Positions 49,301 to 61,300 of a DNA stretch of 64,000 nucleotides are shown one piece after another. The notes below the pieces were generated by a model. It saw only the letters and a list, made by a program, of their open reading frames with translations. It was not told where the DNA came from and made no database searches. A program made the position numbers and the translations under genes. The stretch is from assembly GCA_963580285.1 (NCBI GenBank), contig OY757013.1:150489564-150553563 (forward strand). The letters run 5' to 3'. The stretch is from Lucinisca nassula (taxonomy: Eukaryota; Mollusca; Bivalvia; Lucinida; Lucinidae). Numbering within the stretch: position 1 is the stretch's first letter; each line of letters starts with the position of its first letter.

Positions 49301-52300
49301 AGATCATGATTTCCTTTACTCTTCCGTTAAGTTGGTAACTATTATAATGCATTAAATAAATACAAGAGGGGAAAATTAATCGATTTGTCCATAAGCCATA
49401 ATAACGATTTGACAGAATTTTTATTATCGCTACGCTTATTTACCCCAGTGCTAAATTTAATCCGTGCGTCATACTGTGTACATGGATGACAATGTATAGT
49501 GAACTCTACATGTTGATAGGGGTTCTATCGGCATGGATATAATGTTATAATGCCAGTTTTTTTTTAAAAATCACGTCTCGTCGTTGCTAGTAAACGCACT
49601 AAAGTATATTTTGGTGTAAAAATGGTATGTTTCTAATGATAGACAATGGAGAAACATACGTTCAAAAATGGACTTTTTTTAAATGTAATTTTCTTACAAA
49701 GTGAATATTTATTTTTTCTTCCAACAACAAAAATACATTTTTTAATATGCATGTTTTATATTTATTCTTTTAATTTGGAACACCATTGGTTGTTTTTCTA
49801 GAAATATGTCAACATGCTAAACACCCATGAATTTTAGCCCACGTGCCAGGAAGACATTTTCATAGTCCTTAACGGAAGAATAAAGTAAATCATGATCCGG
49901 GTATAAGAACGTTCAGAATAAAATCCGCTATGCAGGATATTTTTATCCACGATCAGCATGTTTATACCCCTGATTTACCTGGGTAATTTACCAACCTTGA
50001 AAAAGTAATGGCTGCCAATATGACCGTTCGGTGGGTGTTTAAAAGGATGGATGATTAATGGTTATTATGGCAGTTTTTGGAAAAACTACTTCTCGTCGTT
50101 GCTAGGACACGGTATATACTTAGGTTGATGTAAAAACTGAATGTTTCCGAGGAAGGACAATGCAGAAACCGATGTTCAAAAATTGACCATTTTGAAAGGC
50201 AATTTTCTAATAAAGTATTTTATTATTTTTTCTTCTAACAACAAAATTACACTTTTAAGTAAGCATATTTTATGATTATTCGCATATAATGTTCACAAAA
50301 AGTAGGGGACATTTTACTTTCACGCTAGTAATGGGGAAATGAATGAAACGTTACCTGGCCAAGATGCATTTAATTCAAAGGACTATCAAATATCCATATA
50401 TTGAACCGCACATTAATTCCAATGATCAGGTCATTGTGTATTATATATTATCTTCTATGCGTCAACGTCATTTTTCACACGCCCTCAATAACGTGTTTAA
50501 CCGACTCGATTGTCACTTCCAATTAGTTTGCTAATCATGAATTAAGTGATCCTTCGCCCCGCTTCTTGAAGCGCGGCACCAAGCTCACCCAGGGTCCTTG
50601 GAGGCGAATCGTGGCTTCGGACTCGTTTCCCGAGGATGACGCATACGTGTTCGACGGGAGATAAGACTGAACTCATCGCAGGCCATGGTATTGTCCAAAT
50701 CTTTTGACATTGAAGGTACTCAGTGACGACGCGTGCCCGATTAGCCCCAGCGTTATCGCCCTGAAAGATGATTCACGACCGCGGCGTCGAGCAAACGGTA
50801 TCACGTGTGGGGCCATCACGTTATCACGATAGTACAGTCCTTAACCTCCGCCTTGGTACACATGTAAGTCCGTTTTTCCGATCATGGTGATCCCACCCCA
50901 TACCATAACAGACTCTTCTCCATATCGCTCATGAGCAACTATAACGTTCATCAGTACGACCATCAGGAAAGTCCAAGTTAAACTGGGATTCGTCACGGAA
51001 CATAACGTGAGACCACTGATTAATGTTTTTACTTCTGCGCTGTTCCCACCACGCAAAACATGCTCTATGGTGCCTAGCTTTCAACGGAAATGCAGCTTGC
51101 GGACGCCGTGCCATAAGGTTACTCGAGTGAAGGCGATTTCGAATCGTCTGTCTAGAGACATTTACCCCTCTTACTCGGCGCAGGTATTGCTGAAGATCTG
51201 TCGACGTTAGTCTCCGGTTGCGTAACGCTTGATTGACAACAAGGCGGTCATCGCGTCTGTTAGTACTCTTCGGGCGTCCACTTCTCTGCAAATCTGCTAC
51301 TGCTCCTGTCCTACGATAGCGTACCCATAGTCGACTGATAACGGATAGTGCCGTTTTCATAACATTTGCCGTCTGCAACTGCGTACTTCTGGTCTGGCGC
51401 ATGCCAACGGTTCTCAAACGTTGAGCCTCCGTTAGCCGAATCATGGTTCTATTAACGAATTTGTTTGTGAAATCGTTCCATACAACACTTCAACAGTCGA
51501 TACAGAAATTCATATCGAAATCTTGCATCAGTAAACCGGTTTGTTAAAATTCACGTGCTACCCCATGTACAATTTATGCCCCCATCCAACGCCACTCGAG
51601 CATAAATATCATACTGCTCAACGAAAGAATGTACACACATGATAGTAAATTGACATGGTATACCCGATATTTGATTTTTCCTAATGTTTTGGCTGATGGG
51701 CTCTAAGGAACTCGAATATCCCTTCCTTTTTGAACAGTATAATTTGGAACATTATGGGTTACTGTTCTAGAAACTTGATGACATTCTGAACAACTGTAAT
51801 TTCTAGCTCACGTGCAAGGTTGACATTTGTATATACCTAAAGTATGTTCTTGATGGGTACAGGAAAATGCAATAACCTTCTTTTTATGTTGTTTTTTTTT
51901 TCACAGTGACGACGTTTTTAGTGGAAATGAGTACACCTTCGGGTGAGTCAACACTTTAACAAATTTCTTGTTCAATAGTTGTCTACTTTTAACCCTTAAC
52001 CTGCTGAATAATTTAATAAGCCACACCCATTTCTGACTAACAGCCAATCAGATTACATGATATAATGTTTTCGTTTAAATTCACAAACTGAATGGCAGTG
52101 TAGATTCCGATCAGATGGCTGCTTCAGAACCTGATCTGGATCTACACTGTTTGCAAAGGTAGAGGTTGTCGTGAACAGCAGGATAAGGGTTAAAGGAAAA
52201 CATTTCTGATGAGCAAATACTTTCCTTAAAGAGTTGCTCACTTTTTATATTGTCTGGGGTTTTATAAGACCAAAAGTGTATATCCTCATAACAAGTATGT

Positions 52301-55300
52301 GTGATTAATACTCCTGTAGACGCGACGTTATATAGAAAAAAGTGGGGATTGCAAGGGAATGTATTATTGTTTTATTTCTGTTGACTGACAGAAAAAAGTG
52401 GGAACGCATTAGAATCGCCACAATGAGCTGCCCGAATCTATGTTTGGAATGTAAATAAGAAAAACGTCACACATTTTCATCAGAGAAAATGTTGATAAAG
52501 ACATGAAATAAACATTACTTCGCACATGTGTGTGATTTAGTAATGGTTTGATTACCTGACTAGCGTGAGTTTCGTTTCTATTCTTGGATGCCATCCCTCT
52601 AGTAGTACCAGTTGTTCGAAGATAGGTGGAACTAACACTTTAAGTCCGGCAACTACAGCAGTAAGCTAAAAGTAAGGGATTGTAATTAAAACATATCGGG
52701 CACTCCTATCCCTACATGTAAACTCTAAGCGGTTTAAAAGAGGTGCATTGGCAAAGAGTGACAGACCAGATCAGAGGCCACAGAACGCGGGGTCTGATCA
52801 GGGTATTCACTCATTGCTTGAAGTGGTTATGGTGGTATAAAACTAACATTGAATAAAATAAACCTGACATCTCTAATGTTGCAACTGGACTTGTCCAAAT
52901 CTATCAGGTGGAAGGTTCTATTGGTCATTAAAGGGAATGGATACACCTAGCAATGTTCCAGACATTTTTCAAAGGGAGAAAACTTTCGGAACTTCCTGTT
53001 TGCTTTTCTATAAGCTCTGCCCCATGGAAAAAGGGGTCAACTCTTAAAGGAAAGAATTTGCTTCTCAGGAGAAATTACTTTCATTAACAGTTGACCCTAT
53101 TGACATGGGAGGCAAGAATAGTTTTATAGGAGATGCCTCCCCTGAAGGTGTACCCATTCCCCTTAAATGGTAATTATACTTGCGATATGGCTATATAAGG
53201 AATACATTTGGTTTTCTTTCCTCTAGAAGCCTCCGTGGTGTGATGGTTAACCTACTCGCCGCATAAACCAGAGGTTGTGGGTGCGAATCCTGGCTTTGTC
53301 AGACTTTCGAATGACTCTTAAATCTGAAGTCCCGTCTCCATATGACCGTAGTTGTTGGTGGGACGTAAACCCCAAACGGTTCCTCATAACCAAGACCTTT
53401 GTTATTAAAGAAGACAAACAATTCCTGAAGTTGTCTTGTCTGTCTCCTTGTGAATACTATAAATGGCACAGCCCATAATTCCATCGAGAAACTGCGGTTT
53501 CAGTCCGGGGCAACCTACAAGCGGAACTAGGAGTTGCCTTGGCTGACGCTCACGTTATCAAAGCTACTGCTAGTCAGGTAAGTATTTTTATGGATACTTT
53601 GTTTGTCGCAGAGCATGTGTTGCTCGTCCGTTTATCTGTTTCTAATATTCTTTTCTGCGTCATATACATAAACTTTCGGAAGCGGGTGTGAACACTGGTC
53701 TCAAGAAAGCCAAAGCTATTAAAGCATAACCTGTGCAGGGAGTCATCTCCTACGTATACTAAAGCTCCCTAGTGTATCCTATAAATCTGGAGTACATGTA
53801 CCGTACATCGGCGGGAAATGGTCCAAGTATGACCAGTCGCAGTATTTGCAGAAAGAATCAATTTTAGTGATTAAAAGTATTCCGAACCTGATAGCTTTCG
53901 AAAAGGTCTCTTGCCCATTTCGGCGAAGATTCAGGTAGCAGGTTATCCTTGTCGGCAACGAAATATATTAGATATCCACTGCCTCCCAGCAAAGATAGAA
54001 CGAGAACATTGCTTACAAAGCGGCCGACGTAGCGAAGGTATCTGAAAAAGGGAATCCCAAATCACTAACAGCACTGATGGGTTAATTGAATATAAGATCT
54101 CAAACCTGGACTAAGACTGTTTCGTTAACCCAATGGAATCTTCCATCTAGTAAGTCTGATATAGTTCATTTCCAATTATAGGTTTGTTTTTGTTTGTGGC
54201 ATTTTTTCAAAAATGAATGTTCTCTATGAAAACAGCGTAGACCCAGATCAGACCCCGCGTTCTGTGGCGTCTGATCTGGGTCTGTACTGTTTGTTAATAT
54301 CCCGGAAAAAAGGGCTGCTATGCATAAATGGGTTACATATTCTTTTTGTTATGATTTGTCTTTGAGTGTGTGTATCGCTTGCATTATTTTGTTTTGGTTA
54401 GCCAATTGGCCATTCTGTGGGAAAGTCACTGTCCTATTGGCTCCCCGCTATTGATATTTCAATTGGGGTCCAGTTATTCCATGCTTGTGTTTCTTTTCTT
54501 TGGTGTCTCTGATGGGAGCTGTGGGTTAATTGTATCGATTCCTTATCAGTGCCTTCACTTGTATTTAAACCCTTAAATTCCCATTCTTTATGCAAATAGC
54601 GTTCATGTAGATCCTGATCAGACATCGCGATCTTCGGCGTCTGATCTGGTTCTACACTGATAGTGTCCCACTTTAGGCCCTAGTCGTGATTAGGTTAACC
54701 AATTCAAAACACTTTTGGTACTTTCAGGTTGCACTACATTAAAATATTGGTCTTTATGAAAGCTGTACTTGCTCTGGGGAGAATTGAATATTCCGCTGCT
54801 TATGACTGGATTTGGTGCTAAGCCATTATTTTTCTGAGAAGTATTCTTGTTTATTAGAAGAAATATTAGTAGGTATTTGCTGTTTTAAAAAGCAGCTGAT
54901 TTAAATTGAACCAGAAAATTGTGCTGACTGGCCACTGGAAATGCCTAGATTTATTCGCTGCGGCATGGGTTTGTTGACACTGACTGCCGAAAAAGCCAAA
55001 ATATGCCGCACAACACCCAATTTTTTAGCTGCTTCTGGAAGGTTAATGGTCTCACTGTCAAATTATATGCCTTATTATGGAAGCTTTAGACTTGCTGAAA
55101 TGTGGTAGTACATGGAATATGCCCCAATTTACATTGTGAGTAAGGGGATTTTATTTATTCTAGTGCCACCTTCAGGTCTTTAATTTCAATGTTATGTTTG
55201 TCAAGCAGAACAGAAAACCTTTCGATTTGCGCGCGGTTTCTCTTTTTCGGTAAGTGATAGTCACTGTGACAACAGTAATGAAGCATGCTGAAGTACTGTT

Positions 55301-58300
55301 TGACAACTGATCCAAAATGCCATCAATATAATGTAACCTAAACGCAACATACGCTACTATACATCATGGCCTTACTCTCCAAAAGCTTCAGCGTCAACGG
55401 GTTACAAATGTAGCCCAGGAGTCACACGTCGCTAGGGCAACGTCATATCAACGTCGATGCAACGTCATGACGTTGCACCGACGTTGATCTGACGTTGCAT
55501 TAAGGTTATGACGTTATGCGCACGTCGATCCGACGTCATATTAACGTCATGTGCCTGCTGGGAGGATACGAAAGAAAGCAATTGTCAGTACAGAATTTAA
55601 TTTTAATTTCGACCTATCTGACTATGATGGGCCATTTTAGCACATATCCACAGCATATGCTTTTATGGAGAAATAACAAAAATTATCTCAACATTCATTA
55701 TCTTCATTAATCCACATCAGAAGCTATGCTTCAATGCTTACCTGGTAGAGTTTTCCACTTTTAAAACAGTCTTTTCTTCGCGTACGTTTTCCTAGGAAAA
55801 ACATAAAATTTACAATAAGGATGATTACGACAGAAAGGCGTCGTGGACTCAGCCCAGTCGTTCAACGGTAATAAATATCTTTTCAATTTCGTATCATTCC
55901 ATATGACAAATATGCTTACATTTTTTTGCTGAAAAGATATTGTACTTGCTAGACCATGTGACATTTTTGCTGCTAACGAAGTAATTCAGCTAATGATACT
56001 TTGAACTACTGACCGCTGTTTTGTCGTGGCTAGCTCTGGATAGTATCTAACGGCAAATGGCAACGTTTGTTGACTGTTGTTATCCTTTGCAAACAGCTGA
56101 ACCCGAGTCAGGCCCAACAAAAATCGGATCTTTCCTGGATCCCGGCCCCCGCCCATCGGGCATGAAGAAATAGATGGGCTGCATGATACTTCCAGGCAGA
56201 GCTTAAACCGACCGCACACAAGAACTGGATGAACATAAACTTTTGTCAGACAGACAACCTGCATTTAGGAAAAGGCAAAGTTGCGAAACTCAGTTGAGCA
56301 CGGTTATTAATGATTGGGCAAAATCCTGGACAAAGGGGGGCAGGTGGAAACATTTATTCTGGACTTCGAGAAGGTGTTTGAAAGCCCTCCTCATGAACTA
56401 CTTAAATCCAAATTATTTGGTTATGGAATTGGAAGTAAGACTCTCAAATCGACAGATTCCTCCCTTTGCTACAGAAAACAGCGTGTTGTTGTTAATGGTG
56501 AATCTTCAGTATGGGCGCCAGTTTTATCTGGGGTCCCCCAGGGGACTGTTCTTCGTCCGCTGCTATTCTACCTGTACATCAATGATATTTCCACTGACAT
56601 TGACTCGGAAATAAGACGTTCGCAGACGACTGTGTTTGCTATCGGGAAATCAGAGATACAAAGGACTCGATGAAACTTTAGAAGGATATAGATAGATTAG
56701 GATGCTGAGCACGAAAATGGGCTTTGGATTTAAACCCGTTAAATGTAATATTATGCAGATAACTAGTAGGTAAAGGATAATTAAAATAATGGCTTCTTAA
56801 ACCTTAGAGGGAACGGTCCTCGAAAATGTGAATTCCTTTAAGTACCTTGGTGTGACAATCACACACGATTTGCGATTGAATACACACATTAGCAACATGT
56901 GTACGAAGGCGAATAGAACACTTGGTTTCCTGAGGCGAAATCTTCAGCTGTGTCCTCAGGATGTGAAAGAGACAGCATATTGGGGACTTGTTCGCCCAAT
57001 CTTGGAATATGGTAGTTGCATCTGGGACCCAAGCAGAGTGGTCCTTAATGAAGAAATTGAAAAAGTTCAGAATAGAGCGGCTTGATTTATAACAGGAAAT
57101 TTTTGCTTTGAAACTGGGAGCATGACTGGAATTCTAGGAAAACTAGAGCTGTCAGTGAAACTGACTAGGGCCCCGGCAGTGCAATCAGAGGATTTGGATT
57201 TTTTTTCAAAAGACTATAACTTTTAGAGTATTGCAGCTGGAGTTACGTAACTTGCCAACGGTAATAAATATCTTTTCAATTTCGTATCATTCCATATGAC
57301 AAATATGCTTACATTTTTTTGCTGAAAAGATATTGTACTTGCTAGACCATGTGACATTTTTGCTGCTAACGAAGTAATTCAGCTAATGATACTTTGAACT
57401 ACTGACCGCTGTTTTGTCGTGGCTAGCTCTGGATAGTATCTAACGGCAAATGGCAACGTTTGTTGACTGTTGTTATCCTTTGCAAACAGCTGAACCCGAG
57501 TCAGGCCCAACAAAAATCGGATCTTTCCTGGATCCCGGCCCCCGCCCATCGGGCATGAAGAAATAGATGGGCTGCATGATACTTCCAGGCAGAGCTTAAA
57601 CCGACCGCACACAAGAACTGGATGAACATAAACTTTTGTCAGACAGACAACCTGCATTTAGGAAAAGGCAAAGTTGCGAAACTCAGTTGAGCACGGTTAT
57701 TAATGATTGGGCAAAATCCTGGACAAAGGGGGGCAGGTGGAAACATTTATTCTGGACTTCGAGAAGGTGTTTGAAAGCCCTCCTCATGAACTACTTAAAT
57801 CCAAATTATTTGGTTATGGAATTGGAAGTAAGACTCTCAAATCGACAGATTCCTCCCTTTGCTACAGAAAACAGCGTGTTGTTGTTAATGGTGAATCTTC
57901 AGTATGGGCGCCAGTTTTATCTGGGGTCCCCCAGGGGACTGTTCTTCGTCCGCTGCTATTCTACCTGTACATCAATGATATTTCCACTGACATTGACTCG
58001 GAAATAAGACGTTCGCAGACGACTGTGTTTGCTATCGGGAAATCAGAGATACAAAGGACTCGATGAAACTTTAGAAGGATATAGATAGATTAGGATGCTG
58101 AGCACGAAAATGGGCTTTGGATTTAAACCCGTTAAATGTAATATTATGCAGATAACTAGTAGGTAAAGGATAATTAAAATAATGGCTTCTTAAACCTTAG
58201 AGGGAACGGTCCTCGAAAATGTGAATTCCTTTAAGTACCTTGGTGTGACAATCACACACGATTTGCGATTGAATACACACATTAGCAACATGTGTACGAA

Positions 58301-61300
58301 GGCGAATAGAACACTTGGTTTCCTGAGGCGAAATCTTCAGCTGTGTCCTCAGGATGTGAAAGAGACAGCATATTGGGGACTTGTTCGCCCAATCTTGGAA
58401 TATGGTAGTTGCATCTGGGACCCAAGCAGAGTGGTCCTTAATGAAGAAATTGAAAAAGTTCAGAATAGAGCGGCTTGATTTATAACAGGAAATTTTTGCT
58501 TTGAAACTGGGAGCATGACTGGAATTCTAGGAAAACTAGAGCTGTCAGTGAAACTGACTAGGGCCCCGGCAGTGCAATCAGAGGATTTGGATTTTTTTTC
58601 AAAAGACTATAACTTTTAGAGTATTGCAGCTGGAGTTACGTAACTTGCCATGGTATTGTGTAATAATATTATGATCTTATATCTAAAGTTTGAAGTTGAT
58701 ACATTTGATGGTTTGCAAGTTATGAATAAAATACGAAAGGGTATTACTATATGGCAACTGTCAATAACTTCAGCTTCATTTTCCTTTGGATATCTATATT
58801 GGTTTTGAAATTAAGATGAAACAAAAGACGAAAAAAGCAGATTTATTTGTTTTTCAAAAGGCAATAACCCTCAGAGTATTATAGCTACAGTTAAGTAACT
58901 TGCCTTGAAATTGTTTAATGTTGTTGTGATCTTAACTTTAAAGGTTGAAAATGATGCGTTTGAAGGTTTGTAATCATGAAAAATGTTGATGGACAGACGG
59001 ACAGATGGACAGACAGATGGACGGATGGATGGATGGACGGACGTACAGACGGACAGACAGACAGTGTATTACTATATACTATAGGGCAACTGTCAGTAAC
59101 TATATAAAGTTTCATTTGGATATCTATAGCGATTTTAAAATAGTGATGAAAAAAGACGAAAAAGCTGAATTTTTAAGTTTTTCAAAAGGGTCACAACTCT
59201 TAGAGTATTGAAACTACAGTTACATATTTTGTCCTAAAATTGTGTAATGATAATGAGACCATATATTTAAAGATTCAAGCGATAGGTTTGACGGTGTGTA
59301 AGTTATTAAAAAAAACATGAAAAAGCTGATTGTTTAAGTTTTTCAAAGGGTCATAACTCTGAGAGTATTGAAGCTACAGTTAGGTAACTTGCCATAAAAA
59401 TTGTGTAATGATGATGAGACCATATTTTTAAAGTCTGAAGTTGATAGGTTTGACGGTTTGTAATTTATTAAGAAAAAAAAAACATGAAAAATGTGGACAT
59501 TTTTTAAGTTTTTCAAAGGGCCATAACTCTGAGAGTATTGTAGCTAGAGTTACATAACTTGACATGAAATTGTGTAATGATATTGTGACCTTATATTTGA
59601 AGTTTGAAGTTGATGCGTCTGACGGTTTTTAAGTAATTAAGAAAATATATAAAAAAAATGTGGACGCACAGACGGACGGACAGACGGACAGACAGGGTGA
59701 TTACTATTTGCGGGTGCCCTAATCAAGATGGGATTCTCTCGAGAAAAGGAGAAGAGACAGTAGGATCATACTCTTATACAAAGGTCTAAAGGGTGCTGCC
59801 AGGATTCCAACAGATGACCTTGTTCTCCCATCTAGGTACTGTAGAAAGCGCCATTCAATTACGTTTCAGACCCTTCCTACAAGAACGGACATTTATAAAG
59901 AATTATTCTTCCCCCGAACCATTAGAGATTGGAATGCCCTTCCCGATTCGACTATTTTGACGGCTGAAGGTGCTGAGGACTGTATAGCTAAGTTTACATC
60001 TTTGGTTAGAGCTAGAGACTAACTTCCCATATCACAGGCCCGGGTGTATGAATGCCATTTGACGTGTCACCAGTAATAATTCTGATTCTGATTGTGATAA
60101 ACCGCTTAAAGGATTTAAGCCTGCCCAATCAAAGAAGTGCGAGTCGGACCGTCCATGCTTATATATCATGTTGGTTTCATTGGGCATCAGGGCTTGAGAT
60201 GTAATTTCGTCTCAATGTCGGGTAAATGTCCCACTAAATTGGAAGCAACGTTTCCAAAATGACATTGCAGCGTTGACGGGGACGTTAAACCTTAAATCAA
60301 ACAAACAAACAAACAAATAAACTTTCCTGGATCCATTACGATAACATACCCGTGCGACAGAATGCATTTTTTTTTCACATCTCAAAATGGCTACCGTGGT
60401 ATTTTTCGTATTTATTCTGCAAACATAGGTTGTGGGTGCTCGTTAGTGAGTACCCACAACCTATGTCTTAAAGCAGAAATAAGAAAAATAATGTATGCCC
60501 CCTAAACCCCAGTTTTCTCTATATTAAGTGTGTTCAGGGGGTGTTAATTACGTAATGTAAACGGTATGGCACTCTGATACCCACTTAACCCCAGTTTTCT
60601 CTATATTAAGCGGATTTACGTGATGTAAATGGTTTGGCTCTCTGATAGGATTCTGACAGATTTAAAAAAAATAAATACCTACAAAATTATACAGACGACA
60701 AAAAAGCCAGCTGATACATCACGAAAACATGCCTATACAATTTTACCCCCTTGAACCCCACTTTTATATAGTAAAACTGTGGTTTACAGGGGAAAACGTT
60801 ATTTTTCTTATTTCTGGTCTAAAACATAGATTGTTGGTACTCGTTAGAACCGCCTCATCGAGGCGGTTCTAACGAGTGCCCACAATCTATGTTTTGAGCA
60901 GAAATAAGAAAAAATTCGCAATTTTTCATCTTAAAATTTTGTTTTTGAGGCGTTAAATTTACACTATATTTTTACAGGCGTGTTTTCCTAATGTATTTCG
61001 GTTTTATTGAGATTCTTCAATAGCAGTACTGTGCATTACGATAACAAACCCGTGTGACACAGTGCATTCTTTCAGATCTCCAAAATTAACTTTCGTGATA
61101 TTTTTCTTTTATATACTCCAATGTCCGGGTGCTTGTGGCTGTTCTAAAGAGCACCCACAACCATTGTTTCGGAACAGAAATAAGAAAAAATGTATAACCT
61201 GTAAACACAAGGGCCAGTTGTTCAAAGCTAACGACGTCGTTAGTTAACGTATTGTTAAAACTTTGATCATTTATTAAGGCAAATATGCTAATTTTTTTTG

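Larger units (their letters stand above)
48276..51850. mobile_element. Large inverted-arm element (four ~0.5 kb arms), split by Tc1
   Basis: Arm 1 (about 48276-48800) and arm 2 (48817-49345) are diverged direct repeats. Arm 3 (about 49360-49870) is the reverse complement of arm 1 and arm 4 (49865-50288 plus 51738-51850) of arm 2. Anchors: AACCCCTATCGACATGTAGA (48619) against CATGTTGATAGGGGTTCTAT (49507), and GGTATAAACATGCTAATCGT (49231) against ACGATCAGCATGTTTATACC (49949). Outer ends TATGCAAATGTC and GACATTTGTATA are inverted. No coding frame. It lies in the TMC intron between exons d and e. Confidence 0.75.
55863..58648. repeat. 1393 bp direct tandem duplication
   Basis: 55863-57255 and 57256-58648 appear identical throughout. 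The four longest frames translate identically at an offset of exactly 1393, with the same stops and frameshifts. The unit holds a degraded TTTGCTGAAAA/GGGCC-type MITE end, a SINE-B head, the LINE RT fragment and ~85 bp of a pearl-like left arm. Confidence 0.92.
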
